Assembly: GCA_947492105.1 (NCBI GenBank)
Contig: CANLMN010000002.1
Coordinates: forward strand, 181,940-245,939
DNA length: 64,000 nt
Direction of reading: 5' to 3'
From: an uncultured Aquimarina sp.
GTDB lineage: Bacteria > Bacteroidota > Bacteroidia > Flavobacteriales > Flavobacteriaceae
The translations under genes were made by a program, and so were the position numbers. The notes under the pieces were generated by a model that worked only from the letters and a program-made list of their open reading frames with translations, had not been told where the DNA came from and ran no database searches. Shown here one piece after another: positions 34,859 through 45,096 of the stretch (the stretch's first letter is position 1; each line of letters opens with the position of its first letter).

Positions 34859-36649
34859 TTACAGTTCCGAATTCAAGGTGTCGCCTCTCAGGACTCGATA
34901 TTTTTTTCTAGATGTGACAAAATGAATACTATCTGCATTATTAAAGATAATATGCTCATACTGCTCCTTGGCCTTATCGGGTTGATTTAATTTTGACTCA
35001 TAGAGCATGGCTAGATAGAAATGCGCATCATCTGCAAGCACCCCGTCTCCATGGTACTCTATAATTTTTAGATAATTAACAGCTGCTTTTTTGTATTCAT
35101 TAGCTTTTTCATAAAGTTTTGCTTGTCGAAAAAGCGTTTCGTCTTCGATTTTTTCACCTTTATGTGCAGCTAGTATCTGCTCATACATAGTAATAGCTGC
35201 TGTGTCTTTGTTTTGAAAAGCTAATAAATCAGCTTTTGCAAAAATTTTGAGTGCCGTTTGGGTAGAATCTTCAAGAGAATTATCACTGATCACCAAACTC
35301 AACTCCATCGCATCATTTGCAATCAACTGCGATGCCGATCGCTTCAATACATCCAATTGTGTCTGCGCCCACTTAAAATCTCCTTTGTAATAACTTGTCT
35401 TTGCAACCTTGAAACGGGCTTGTTGTGCCAATCCATCGTTTTTGAGCGCACTTTGAATCTGGGAATAGTAGATTAATGCTTCATTGAATTTTTCGTCGAG
35501 CACCAAAATATCTGCCAATTCCATCCGGACATGTGCGGCATCAAACTTAGATAATCGTTGTTTAAAACTTTTTTTGAGAATCGCAATAGCCTCCTGTTTT
35601 TTGTCCTGATCAAACGCCAGACAGTGCGCATAATCAATTTGCAAACCTAAGGTTTCTTGACTTTTCCCAAACAGTTCTAATAGCCTACTATACTCTTTAT
35701 TAACCACCTCATACCCTTCTTTGTCTATCTTAGCGATAGTCAATTGTTGCAGCATTTGATGCGCTTTGATTGTAGTAGTACGCGAACTAGGACTTTCTAT
35801 CACATACTCCAAAATATCTCTAGCGGTCTCTTCATCATTGGCAGCAATGGTAATCTCTGCCAAATCCATAATCCCGTCAAAACCTTGATCCGAGCGTTTG
35901 TAGATCGCTTTTTCTTGAGAAAACGCTTTGCCAAAGTCTTTCTGTTGAATAAACAACCAACTAAGCATCTCATTATACGTAATATTAGGTTCTTGCTGTA
36001 GTTTTTTCAGCAAGAGTTTTCGGAACACGATATTGGCTTCATTTAATGGGTCGTCGTTTATATACAGCCCAAATACATGTTGCGCTTTATTAAAATAGAT
36101 CGGATTACTATTAATCAATGCCAGATAGCTATCAAACATTTTGTCTAGATTCCCTTGCTCTCCATAAATACGTGCTAATTGCGGTAGGAAATTGAGTCGC
36201 TCATTGAGTTCCATCCCCATTTGATAGGTAGCAACTGCCTGATCTAACAGATTATGTTTTTCAAAAATCCCACCTAGAGATCCAGAATAATTAGGATTCA
36301 ATGCTAGCTTTTCTATCGCAATTTTATAATTCTTAGAAGCTTCTTCCGGTTGTTTTTGCAATTCAAAATTATATCCCAGCTTTGCGTATACCATAGGTAT
36401 ATCTGGATTCTTTTTCATATAATTTGTCAACAACTGAGCAGCCCCATCATAATCTTCTAATTGTTGTTTGTATGCTACCAAACTATAAAGTAATGGAATC
36501 CGGTTAGGGTTCTTTTTATAGAGTTTTTTTAGAATGGCTATCGCTTTTTCGTACTGATTTTGCTCCGCATAGTTATAGGCCAACTGCTCGGTTTGAGCAG
36601 TAGCAGCTATGAATACAAAGCATAGTAGTATAAAAAATAGATGACGCAT
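34859..36649 (-). CDS. exported tetratricopeptide repeat protein
   Basis: 596 residues. Signal MRHLFFILLCFVFIAATAQ, then about 14-15 TPR-type helix pairs over nearly the full length (AYNYAEQNQYEKAIAILKKLYKKNP, MVYAKLGYNFELQKQPEEASKNYKIAI, DDAHFYLAMLYESKLNQPDKAKEQYEHII). No enzymatic domain. Likely a periplasmic scaffold, possibly for envelope assembly. First gene of the run with DUF4286 and ATL. Confidence 0.85.
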   Translation of the reverse strand: MRHLFFILLCFVFIAATAQTEQLAYNYAEQNQYEKAIAILKKLYKKNPNRIPLLYSLVAYKQQLEDYDGAAQLLTNYMKKNPDIPMVYAKLGYNFELQKQPEEASKNYKIAIEKLALNPNYSGSLGGIFEKHNLLDQAVATYQMGMELNERLNFLPQLARIYGEQGNLDKMFDSYLALINSNPIYFNKAQHVFGLYINDDPLNEANIVFRKLLLKKLQQEPNITYNEMLSWLFIQQKDFGKAFSQEKAIYKRSDQGFDGIMDLAEITIAANDEETARDILEYVIESPSSRTTTIKAHQMLQQLTIAKIDKEGYEVVNKEYSRLLELFGKSQETLGLQIDYAHCLAFDQDKKQEAIAILKKSFKQRLSKFDAAHVRMELADILVLDEKFNEALIYYSQIQSALKNDGLAQQARFKVAKTSYYKGDFKWAQTQLDVLKRSASQLIANDAMELSLVISDNSLEDSTQTALKIFAKADLLAFQNKDTAAITMYEQILAAHKGEKIEDETLFRQAKLYEKANEYKKAAVNYLKIIEYHGDGVLADDAHFYLAMLYESKLNQPDKAKEQYEHIIFNNADSIHFVTSRKKYRVLRGDTLNSEL

Positions 36650-36798
36650 GATATAAAGATACCTTTTTTTTAACTTAGAACTCTATCGAGCCATATTCCT
36701 CCTATCCAAAATCACAGGACAACCTGCATCTCCAAACAAGGAAAACCCACTAAATAGTTTATCAGAAACGTAATCCTCAGATTTTGTTATTTCAAAAC

Positions 36799-38070
36799 CT
36801 AAGAAATATACTCAAATCCACAATATGGAATCAACGCTTTAGGAATTTTGATTCCTTCTGGTGTCTGACAGTTTTCTAATATTCCGGCTAATACACGAGG
36901 CAATGCCAATGAGCTTCCATTGAGCGTATGTGCCAATTGTTTTTTTCCATTGGCATCTTTGTAACGTAATTTGAGACGATTCGCCTGAAAAGATTCAAAA
37001 TTCGAAACCGAACTAATTTCCAACCAACGATCTTGAGCCGTAGAGAACACCTCAAAATCAAAGGTCAATGCAGCAGTAAAACCAATATCTCCTCCACAAA
37101 GCCTCAGAATACGGTAGGGCAACTCTAATTCGTTCAAAATTTCTTTGACATGCTCCACCATCCCGTCTAGGGCGACATAAGAATTCTCTGGTTTTTCGAC
37201 TCTCACGATTTCTACCTTATCAAACTGATGCAAACGATTCAGTCCACGTACATGTGCTCCATAAGATCCTGCCTCTCTTCGGAAACAAGGAGTATAAGAG
37301 GTACAAGTAATCGGCAGGTCACTCTCTGTTACCATGCGATCTCTAAAGATATTGGTCACTGGCACCTCTCCCGTTGGGATGAGATACAAATCATCGGCAG
37401 TAACATAATACATCTGCCCTTCTTTGTCTGGCAATTGACCTGTTCCCAAACCCGAAGCTTCATTAACCACATGTGGCACTTGATATTCGGTATACCCAGC
37501 AGCCGTGTTTTTGTCTAGAAAATAAGCAATCAAAGCCCGTTGTAAACGCGCTCCTTTACCCTTGTACACAGGGAATCCTGCACCGGCAATCTTTACACCT
37601 AATTCAAAATCAATTATATCATATTTCTTTGCTAGCTCCCAATGTGGCAATGCACCATCCATAAGCTCCGGAATGACCCCTTCTCGAAAAACCTCTACAT
37701 TATCCTCATCCGTCTGTCCATCAGGCACTGAATCATGCGGAATATTAGGGATTGTATATAAGAGTTGTTGCAAACGATCTTGAGTTGTCGCTAATTCTTC
37801 GCTCAATGTTTTTGATGTCTCCTTTAGCTGACTTGTTTTTTCCTTTAACAAATTCGCTTTTTGCTGTTCTCCACTTTTAAAAAGCTTCCCTATTTCCTTG
37901 GACAGCTTATTAGAATCCGCCAGAATCGTATCCAACTCTGCTTGGAGTGATTTTCTTTTTTCGTCCAACGTAATTGCTTCTTCCAAAAGAGGTTTCGCTG
38001 TTATATTACGTTTTTCCAACGCTTTGCTGTAAGCATCCTTATTATCCCTTATATTTTGTACCAGTAACAT
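36799..38070 (-). CDS. serS: seryl-tRNA synthetase
   Basis: 423 residues. N-terminal coiled-coil arm (~30-105, LLEEAITLDEKRKSLQAELD) that clamps tRNA-Ser, then the class II core: motif 2 FRREAGSYGAHVRGLNRLHQFDKVE, SSVSNFESFQANRLKLRYK, motif 3 LNGSSLALPRVLAGILEN. Charges tRNA-Ser in the cytoplasm. Full length for the family; start MLLVQNIRDNKDAYSKAL is typical of Bacteroidota SerS. Single gene with repeat C3 upstream. Confidence 0.97.
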   Translation of the reverse strand: MLLVQNIRDNKDAYSKALEKRNITAKPLLEEAITLDEKRKSLQAELDTILADSNKLSKEIGKLFKSGEQQKANLLKEKTSQLKETSKTLSEELATTQDRLQQLLYTIPNIPHDSVPDGQTDEDNVEVFREGVIPELMDGALPHWELAKKYDIIDFELGVKIAGAGFPVYKGKGARLQRALIAYFLDKNTAAGYTEYQVPHVVNEASGLGTGQLPDKEGQMYYVTADDLYLIPTGEVPVTNIFRDRMVTESDLPITCTSYTPCFRREAGSYGAHVRGLNRLHQFDKVEIVRVEKPENSYVALDGMVEHVKEILNELELPYRILRLCGGDIGFTAALTFDFEVFSTAQDRWLEISSVSNFESFQANRLKLRYKDANGKKQLAHTLNGSSLALPRVLAGILENCQTPEGIKIPKALIPYCGFEYIS

Positions 38071-38440
38071 GTATCTGTCTTGTTTTTAATTTTGAGCGCA
38101 TCCCTATTACGTTATACTACATAGGGTCGGGCTATCCACTATATCCCCGATATCCATCGGGGGATGCCGTTTCTATCCCTTACGCAAATACATCACAAAT
38201 TTACACAAACAAATGAATTATAGCTGATCCTTTGCCGAAAAACACTTGGAGACACCTATACCTGCTTCAGAAAACCCTCGTATAAAATTTGAAACCATCA
38301 TTTGGCAATAGTCTGTCTATTTTTTCACCGCATATCTTTTATGCACTAAGAGTACCTTTTTTGTAGTATTTCCTCTTTTGAATACGAGAAGAATCCATAC
38401 ATTATATTGCGCTGTGCTATTTTACATAAACACTGTGTTC

Positions 38441-38603
38441 ATACCATCTATCCTTTGAATTTACTGGGATAAAATTTTCTTTTTTCGCCTCAGCTTCAGC
38501 ATAAAAATAAACCATAACTACGGCTATGCTTGATGCTTCTGCCGAAACTGAAACAAAAAAATCTTAATTTTTCTTTCCGGTAAATTCAAACAACATATGG
38601 TAT
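38441..38603. repeat. palindromic repeat family C, copy C3
   Basis: 163 bp, ATACCATCTATCCTTTG to CAACATATGGTAT. Right arm AAATTCAAACAAC mirrors left arm GAATTTAC. Centre CCATAACTACGGCTATGCTT. Best-preserved family C copy. Sits in the 890-bp gap between serS and the HTTM gene, which has no gene of its own. Confidence 0.85.
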
Positions 38604-38754
38604 CACGCACTACATAACTTCAATTACAATGTGATGGTACACAAAAAAAACGCGTACACTAGCATAGCACTACACATCAAAATCACTATAATTTTTGGGT
38701 CTCAAATAACAAACGATAATAAGCAAATTCAAAAACATAAGTTTGATATAGCAT

Positions 38755-38778
38755 TATTCAAAAAATAATTATAGGCTA
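38755..38778. repeat. end fragment of a family B repeat
   Basis: ATTCAAAAAATAATTATAGGCTA resembles the end of B4 (ATTTAAAAAATAATTACAGGCTA). Only ~24 bases remain. Confidence 0.4.
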
Positions 38779-38957
38779 CTAAAAAGATAGTCCGAGCAAC
38801 AGCAATAGATTCTGTCAACAAACGCCGTGTAGTTTGCAAAATAGTTTTTATATAAAAATCAGAGCAGAGCTATAAATAATTAGAAATAAGCAGTTTGTTG
38901 TGATCGTTGTTGTGATGTGAGCCAAAATCAATTACGCCAAACGAACCACCAAAAAAG

Positions 38958-40277
38958 CTACAAATCATTGGGATATTTTATAATCCAAGGGTTTGTACAC
39001 ACATAATTCCACGGGACAGAAGCCAGATCCACACTTGGATCTATAAACGTTTTATAAGCTTTGTTATTTACACTCACACTACTATTGACATATACCGCTA
39101 CATCTATATTTTCACGAGCATATTTTTCATGTAATCGTTGCGAGAATTGCCAAATAACGTCTGGCCTCGTTGCTACGGTTCGTTTTTGCTTGTTGGACAA
39201 ATACGCCTCCAAATCGATACGTGTACGTTTATCCGTTGCCTTATCTACCACAAAAAAAGTAATACGCCCTTGTCTTCCTCTAAGCATCATTCGCCAACTA
39301 AGACGATGTCCTTCTTCTGTCCACAAAACATCTCCGGGAATAAACCAATGCCGCAAAGGCAAAGCAAGCTGAATGGCAAACCAAATTATCCCAACCACTA
39401 GCAAAACACTTTGATATGAGGGCACCTCCACTTCTTCTTTGTCATAAAAAGGTTTTCTTTTCAAGAAAAACCTATGCACTACTTCGCCAGAGAAGAAAAA
39501 CAAACTAAAAGCCAAAGACAAATAAGGAAAAATCCCTATTTGAAGCACAAAAGAATTAAATAAATGAAAAAAGATACTTGCTCCAAAGGCATATATCCGT
39601 GTTCTTTTCCATAGTAATAAAGGAACAATGAGGAGATCGTACAAAATCCCAAAATAAGCGATACAGATATGTGCCCAATGCTCTTGCAACAATGCTCCTA
39701 CAACAGGATAATCTACCTTGGAGGCCATTAAATTCTTGGCCACTGTCAGGTCTAGCCAATCGGGATAGAATTTGGCAACAGAAGCATACGTATACACGAT
39801 CCATACTTGCAAAACAAAAACCATTGCGCACCATCGCGGCATCGCAATTCTCTTGAGCGCTGGGTTTCTTTTAACATCCATCGAGGCATACGTATTTGCT
39901 GGCAAAAAACACATGATAATACATAACAACAATAACAAATAGTAGTGATTATTGTATGATGTTTTTTGCATAAAATACACACCCGCCCACATTATCGTAA
40001 ACGCTATCATACTGTAACGATATCGATACCCTAGCATGACTAATAACCCACAAAGCCCCATGATCACATAATAGTAATACATACCATCACCTGGCAAGGG
40101 TTGTAAAAAATCAAAACCTATAAAATTAAAAGTGAACTGTGGCTCGATTAGTGTTCGTTCAATCCAACCAGTAAAAACAGATCCTATCGCTTCTGCTGCA
40201 ATCAAAAAACCAAATACAATTCTAAAAATAATCAAAGAACTGTTGTCAATTTGGGTGAACAGCCACCGCTGCATCAT
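38958..40277 (-). CDS. HTTM-domain membrane protein (VKOR/gamma-carboxylase-like)
   Basis: 439 residues with about 8-9 TM helices (IVFGFLIAAEAIGSVF, YYYVIMGLCGLLVMLGYRYRYS, IMCFLPANTYASMD, LLVVGIIWFAIQLALPLRHW). The HTTM (horizontally transferred transmembrane) family is related to vitamin K-dependent gamma-carboxylase; motifs PRWCAMVFVLQVWIVYTYASVAKFYPDWL and RLSWRMMLRGRQGRITF are typical. The soluble end (~330-439) is beta-rich. In Bacteroidota these are of uncertain function. Overlaps ribF by 4 bases (ATGA), so co-transcribed. Confidence 0.8.
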   Translation of the reverse strand: MMQRWLFTQIDNSSLIIFRIVFGFLIAAEAIGSVFTGWIERTLIEPQFTFNFIGFDFLQPLPGDGMYYYYVIMGLCGLLVMLGYRYRYSMIAFTIMWAGVYFMQKTSYNNHYYLLLLLCIIMCFLPANTYASMDVKRNPALKRIAMPRWCAMVFVLQVWIVYTYASVAKFYPDWLDLTVAKNLMASKVDYPVVGALLQEHWAHICIAYFGILYDLLIVPLLLWKRTRIYAFGASIFFHLFNSFVLQIGIFPYLSLAFSLFFFSGEVVHRFFLKRKPFYDKEEVEVPSYQSVLLVVGIIWFAIQLALPLRHWFIPGDVLWTEEGHRLSWRMMLRGRQGRITFFVVDKATDKRTRIDLEAYLSNKQKRTVATRPDVIWQFSQRLHEKYARENIDVAVYVNSSVSVNNKAYKTFIDPSVDLASVPWNYVCTNPWIIKYPNDL

Positions 40278-41206
40278 AACATCGAATTTATAAAATCACG
40301 TGCATAATCCTCATCATCCTGCATAGCAGCCTTGAGCTCATGTACAGATGCAAAGGTTTTTTCATCTCTAATACGATCCAACAACTCTATTTGTATACAC
40401 TTATCATACAAATTCATAGAAACATCAAAAAAATGTGTTTCTATAGTCTGCTCCGTACCACCAACAGTTGGATTAGTACCGATATTCATCATTCCGAACA
40501 AGGTCATATTATCTATGGTAGCCTGTACAATATACACCCCATTCTTTGGAATTAGTTTATAAGACTCTTCTATATACAGATTTGCTGTAGGGTAGTTAAG
40601 CGTCCGTCCTAATTCTCTTCCTTTGACGACCATACCTGTGAGCATAAAATTATACCCCAAATAACTATTAGCAAGTTTTACGTTACCCTCTTCCAAGGAT
40701 TTTCGGATTTTGGTAGAGCTCACAGCTACATCTTCGATATCTTGCTTTGTTATTTCTTCTATTGTAAAGTTGTGACGCATCCCATAGGTTGCCAAATCGG
40801 CTATGCTCGCATTACGATTGCGCCCAAAACGATGATCGTATCCTATGATCACATGCCCAATATTCAAATCCTTTACCAACAACTCTTCTACATATTGCTG
40901 TGCAGTAAGCCTAGAAAACTCTCGGGTAAAAGGATGTACAACCAAGTGATCGATCCCTGATCTTTCTAAGATTTGGATGCGTTCCTTGATCGTATTAATC
41001 AATTTGATTCCTGTATCCTTTTGCAACACCATTCTTGGATGTGGAAAAAAGGTGAGAATCACTGATTCTAATTGTGTATTACTCGCCATAGCAACGAGCC
41101 GTTCGATAATCTTTTGGTGTCCTATATGAACTCCATCAAAAGTTCCTATGGTGACCACCGAGCGAATATCATTCTTGTACGTGTTGGCGTTATCGTATCT
41201 CTTCAA
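40274..41206 (-). CDS. ribF: bifunctional riboflavin kinase / FAD synthetase
   Basis: 310 residues. N-terminal FAD synthetase: GTFDGVHIGHQKIIERL (nucleotide-binding HIGH-like), FFPHPRMVL, and VIIGYDHRFGRNR. C-terminal riboflavin kinase: GRELGRTLNYPTANLYI, NGVYIVQATI, NIGTNPTVGG and ETHFFD. Converts riboflavin to FMN and FMN to FAD. No FMN riboswitch is seen upstream. Divergent from hemB. Confidence 0.96.
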   Translation of the reverse strand: MKRYDNANTYKNDIRSVVTIGTFDGVHIGHQKIIERLVAMASNTQLESVILTFFPHPRMVLQKDTGIKLINTIKERIQILERSGIDHLVVHPFTREFSRLTAQQYVEELLVKDLNIGHVIIGYDHRFGRNRNASIADLATYGMRHNFTIEEITKQDIEDVAVSSTKIRKSLEEGNVKLANSYLGYNFMLTGMVVKGRELGRTLNYPTANLYIEESYKLIPKNGVYIVQATIDNMTLFGMMNIGTNPTVGGTEQTIETHFFDVSMNLYDKCIQIELLDRIRDEKTFASVHELKAAMQDDEDYARDFINSML

Positions 41207-41415
41207 GATAAAGGCAATTTAATAAAGCATAAAAATAACAATTAGTTTGATAACCTACAGCTATATTCTTCTTAAAGATCGTTAAACTCGTTGATAAGGC
41301 ATAAAATCCCAATATAAGGTGTTTCCATTTATTTTTTTCATCGTAAATTGCTTTTTCAAAATAAGTATTTTTTGAACCCACAGTATATCCTGCATTTGAC
41401 ATAAAGTAAAAAAAC

Positions 41416-42387
41416 ATGTTGCTACGAAGAAACAGAAGATTACGAACTACAGAGGCTACACGAGCTTTGGTTAGAGAAAACACTATTACTCCGAATGATT
41501 TTTTGGTCCCTCTTTTTGTGGTAGAAGGCAAAGGTATCAAAGAAGAAATTCCTTCTATGCCCAACTACTACCGCTTTAGCTTGGACCTACTCACTACAGA
41601 GGTCAAAGCATTATGGAACATGGGACTCAAAGCAGTATTATTGTTTGTCAAAGTACCCGACAACCTCAAGGACAATAAAGGTACAGAAGCGCTAAATCCA
41701 GAAGGATTGATGCAACGTGCTATCAAAACCGTAAAAGATGCAGCTCCAGACATGCTTGTTATGACGGATATTGCTCTAGATCCATATTCCTCTTATGGTC
41801 ATGATGGGATCGTTAAGGACGGCTATATCACCAATGACCCAACAGTTTCGGTTTTGGCGCAAATGGCACTTTCTCATGCACAGGCAGGTGCAGACTTTGT
41901 TGCACCTAGTGATATGATGGATGGCAGAATTCTTGCCATTAGAGAACTTTTAGAAAAAGAAGATTTCAAAAATACAGGAATCATGAGTTATAGTGCCAAG
42001 TATGCTTCTGCATTTTATGGCCCGTTTAGGGATGCATTAGATTCTGCACCAGGATTTGGAGACAAAAAAACCTATCAAATGGATTTTGCTAATCGGGATG
42101 AAGCAGTCAAAGAAACGCTTATGGATATCGATGAGGGGGCAGATATTGTTATGGTAAAACCAGGACTCTGCTACCTAGATATTGTACGAGACATACGTGA
42201 TGTGGTCGACGTTCCTGTAGCAGTCTATCAGGTGAGTGGAGAGTATTCGATGCTCAAAGCTGCAGCAGAAAAAGGATGGCTAGATCATGATGCTGTTATG
42301 CTAGAACAATTGACTGCTATCAAAAGAGCTGGTGCGCATATTATTGCAAGCTATTTTGCCAAAGATGTCGTCAAATTACTTGGATAA
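41416..42387 (+). CDS. hemB: delta-aminolevulinic acid dehydratase (porphobilinogen synthase)
   Basis: 323 residues. RRNRRLRTTEATRALVRENT start, active-site Lys in MSYSAKYASAFYGPFRDA and Lys in MVKPGLCYLDIVRD, substrate pocket VAPSDMMDGRI, and YQVSGEYSM. Joins two 5-aminolevulinate molecules into porphobilinogen in heme synthesis. The stretch DIALDPYSSYGHDGI lacks the extra Cys of zinc-dependent enzymes, which suggests the Mg-dependent type. Followed by a cytochrome c-type lipoprotein gene, a plausible heme consumer. Confidence 0.96.
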   Translation: MLLRRNRRLRTTEATRALVRENTITPNDFLVPLFVVEGKGIKEEIPSMPNYYRFSLDLLTTEVKALWNMGLKAVLLFVKVPDNLKDNKGTEALNPEGLMQRAIKTVKDAAPDMLVMTDIALDPYSSYGHDGIVKDGYITNDPTVSVLAQMALSHAQAGADFVAPSDMMDGRILAIRELLEKEDFKNTGIMSYSAKYASAFYGPFRDALDSAPGFGDKKTYQMDFANRDEAVKETLMDIDEGADIVMVKPGLCYLDIVRDIRDVVDVPVAVYQVSGEYSMLKAAAEKGWLDHDAVMLEQLTAIKRAGAHIIASYFAKDVVKLLG

Positions 42388-42544
42388 TCATACCATCATG
42401 TCAAAATACGCAAAGAAGTTTTCTTAGCTTGCAGGACGACTACTGTCTAGCACAAAGAAACTTCGATTGATCAAAAAAATGGCTTTTTTTGCCAAAATCA
42501 AAAAAAGAAAAAAATCAAACCACTTCAAACAAAACATTCTTGTT

Positions 42545-42946
42545 ATGCAGTCATTATTTAGAAAATCATTGATCGTCTTGTCACTATTTCTAGTTCTTTC
42601 TTGTCAATCCAAAAAGAAAGAACCCCAACTAATCACTGTCTCTACTACTCAAAAAACAGAAGAACGTACTGGTTTTGCTCTGGGCAAACAACTCTTTAAC
42701 GGCAAAGGAAAATGTTCTTCATGCCATCAAATCAAGAATAATTCCATCGGACCTAGTATTTTGGCCATTGCCGCAATTTACAAAAAGGAGCAAGGGAATA
42801 TTGTCAAATTTTTGAAACAAGAAGCAGACCCTATCGTAAAACCTGAAACCTACTCGGTGATGAAAACAAATTTCGCATTACTAAAAACCTTTAAAGAATA
42901 TGAACTAAAAGCATTAGAAACATACATCTTAGAAATAAAAGAATAG
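42545..42946 (+). CDS. c-type cytochrome lipoprotein
   Basis: 133 residues from ATG 42545, chosen for the SPII signal MQSLFRKSLIVLSLFLVLSC. Heme site CSSCH in KGKCSSCHQIKN, and Met ligand candidates M in PETYSVMKTNF. Class I monoheme fold (GKQLFNGKGKC...GPSI ... YELKALETYIL). Anchored in the periplasmic leaflet and able to pass single electrons; the partner is not known. Follows hemB. Confidence 0.87.
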   Translation: MQSLFRKSLIVLSLFLVLSCQSKKKEPQLITVSTTQKTEERTGFALGKQLFNGKGKCSSCHQIKNNSIGPSILAIAAIYKKEQGNIVKFLKQEADPIVKPETYSVMKTNFALLKTFKEYELKALETYILEIKE

Positions 42947-43074
42947 TATCTTTAGTTACGCAAGAGTTTGGGACTCTTTTACAACTATTTATTTCCAAGA
43001 ATTTGACATAACGCTCTTTTTCATGCCTTTTTTTTTGCAGTCCATAAAGAGCACAACCTATAAATAACCTATTG

Positions 43075-44142
43075 ATGACCAAACTTATACTCTTTTTTTC
43101 GACCTCGATTTTCTTTTCCTTTCTTTGTTCGATTCTTGAGGCAGTACTCCTAAGTATTACACCTACCTATATCAAAATCAACAAACAAGAAGGCAAAAGT
43201 TTTGCAAAGACACTAGAAAATTTCAAAAAAGACATCGACAAACCACTCATAGCAATTCTCACACTAAATACGATTGCACATACCGTAGGAGCCATTGGAG
43301 TTGGCGTAAGCTCTGAAGAGATATGGGGTGATGGCAATAATATGGTTGCTATAGTCTCTACTATTATGACGGCAGCAATTTTAATCTTCTCTGAGATTAT
43401 TCCCAAAACAATAGGCGCTACCTATTGGAAATCTCTAGGTAATTTTACCTCAAAGGCACTTACTCTGATTATTTTCCCTCTAAAATATACTGGTATCCTT
43501 TGGCTACTCACACTCACTACCAAACTTATTGGCAAATCAGCTCATGTAAGCACTATGAGCCGTGAAGAATTTATAGCCATTACAGATGCAGCAGAACAAG
43601 AAGGTGTCTTTGAAGAAAATGAAACAGAAATAATTAAAAATCTACTTGCATTTAAATCTATCCATGCGCAAAATATCATGACTCCTTTTCCTGTTGCGAC
43701 AATCGCCGAAGAAAACTTGAGTTTACATGATTTTCGTCAAAAACATCAAAAACTACAATTTTCTAGAATTCCTATTTACAAAGGCAAACCTCATAACATC
43801 ACTGGTTTTATTCTTAAGGATGAGTTTCTAGAAGAATTAGTAACAGGTGCTCAGAATAAAACCCTGACCGATCTCAAAAGAGAAATTTTGATTGTTCCTT
43901 CCGAGCAGCCCATCCCCGAATTATTCCGTAAATTCATTCAAAAAAGGGAACATATTGCGATAATTGCTGATGAGTTCGGAAACACCATCGGATTAGTGAC
44001 CATGGAGGATATTATAGAGACACTATTGGGCTTGGAGATCATGGACGAAAGCGATAATGTCGAGGATATGCAAAAGCTAGCCAGACAAAATTGGGAGAAA
44101 CGAGCAACCAAAGCTGGACTTATTAACAACTCCCAAGAATGA
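43075..44142 (+). CDS. hemolysin/CNNM-family (CorC-like) transporter
   Basis: 355 residues from ATG 43075. DUF21 membrane domain with 3-4 TM helices (FFSTSIFFSFLCSILEAVLLSIT; LAILTLNTIAHTVGAIGVGV; ILIFSEIIPKTIGA), then two CBS motifs (~200-320; NIMTPFPVATIAEENLSLHDF and IAIIADEFGNTIGLVTMEDIIETLLG). This half belongs to the HlyC/CorC/CNNM family linked to divalent cation export. The C-terminal CorC_HlyC domain is absent: it ends at residue 355. Ends overlapping ogt. Confidence 0.87.
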   Translation: MTKLILFFSTSIFFSFLCSILEAVLLSITPTYIKINKQEGKSFAKTLENFKKDIDKPLIAILTLNTIAHTVGAIGVGVSSEEIWGDGNNMVAIVSTIMTAAILIFSEIIPKTIGATYWKSLGNFTSKALTLIIFPLKYTGILWLLTLTTKLIGKSAHVSTMSREEFIAITDAAEQEGVFEENETEIIKNLLAFKSIHAQNIMTPFPVATIAEENLSLHDFRQKHQKLQFSRIPIYKGKPHNITGFILKDEFLEELVTGAQNKTLTDLKREILIVPSEQPIPELFRKFIQKREHIAIIADEFGNTIGLVTMEDIIETLLGLEIMDESDNVEDMQKLARQNWEKRATKAGLINNSQE

Positions 44143-44615
44143 TAGAGATTGCCTACCTCAAAACTCCTTTGGGAACCGCCAAATTAACTGGAGATCAAGA
44201 AGGGTTAACATCTTTTACTATATTAGAAACCGCAGAATCCGTTACCACGGTAATCCCCGAAATCCTAGAAGATGCTACCTATCAAATTCAAGAATATTTT
44301 GATGGAGTGCGAAAAAACTTCAGCCTAAAAATACATCCTCAAGGAACAGATTTCCAAAAAAAAATATGGAAACTAATTCAAGAAGTTCCTTATGGCAAGA
44401 CAGTAAGTTACATGGATGTAGCCAAACAATGGGGTGATACAAAAATTATTCGAGCTGCAGCTTCTGCAAATGGCAAAAACCCTTTGTGGATTATCATTCC
44501 CTGTCATCGCATTATAGGGAGTGATGGCTCCCTAACAGGGTATGCCGGTGGATTATGGCGCAAAAAATGGCTTCTAGAACACGAAAGCCCCGTAAAACAA
44601 CAATCACTATTTTGA
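44139..44615 (+). CDS. ogt: methylated-DNA-protein cysteine methyltransferase
   Basis: 158 residues. MGMT fold with the active-site motif IIPCHRIIGSDGSLTGYAGG: Cys present in PCHR. N-terminal ribonuclease-like domain (IEIAYLKTPLGTAKLTGDQEG), DNA-binding QEVPYGKTVSYMDVAKQWGD. Removes O6-alkyl groups from guanine by suicide transfer. ATGA overlap with the CNNM-family gene. Compare the Cys-less ATL at 34125-34481. Confidence 0.94.
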   Translation: MIEIAYLKTPLGTAKLTGDQEGLTSFTILETAESVTTVIPEILEDATYQIQEYFDGVRKNFSLKIHPQGTDFQKKIWKLIQEVPYGKTVSYMDVAKQWGDTKIIRAAASANGKNPLWIIIPCHRIIGSDGSLTGYAGGLWRKKWLLEHESPVKQQSLF

Positions 44616-44784
44616 CCCTCCCCCTATTCTCAACACCCTCTAGGATCATGACTCCAACAATCGTTTGTGCTACAAATGAAAATAAAATTCAGAGATTTCT
44701 AAATAAAACTTGTAACAAACATTAGACAAATCATACCAATATAGCAAGCGCCTATTTTTGCACTCACAACAGCAACAATAGCTG

Positions 44785-44946
44785 ATACCATTTAAAAAAT
44801 AATTACAGGCTAATAATTCGGTTCTTTTACTACTTTTTTTTTGCTAAAAAATCAAATCGTAGCTAAGGCTATGCTCGAATTTTATAGCTCAAACTAGCGA
44901 AAAATAGTTCAATTATTTTAACCTACAATTACATTTTAACTGGTAT
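44785..44946. repeat. palindromic repeat family B, copy B4
   Basis: ATACCATTTAAAAAATAATTACAGG to TACATTTTAACTGGTAT. Reverse orientation relative to B1-B3: core TCGTAGCTAAGGCTATGCT. Well preserved. The surrounding 480-bp gap has no gene. Confidence 0.85.
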
Positions 44947-45096
44947 GATATGCCAAATCACTTAAGCAAACAATAATAATTGAAATATTTTTTAGTACTT
45001 TTAATATCTTCAGAACAAACATTTACACAAGCAACAAAAGATCAATTTTTAATCAAAAGAGACATCGAATTTTAACCTCTTAATTTTATTTCATTC

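Noticed and set aside
40274-41415. Possible FMN riboswitch before ribF
   Set aside because: No RFN-type conserved blocks are visible in the 41207-41415 gap.
44785-44946. Family B repeats as rho-independent terminators
   Set aside because: Arms are long and mismatched, no T tract follows a GC-rich stem, and copies occur in both orientations and next to gene starts as well as ends.
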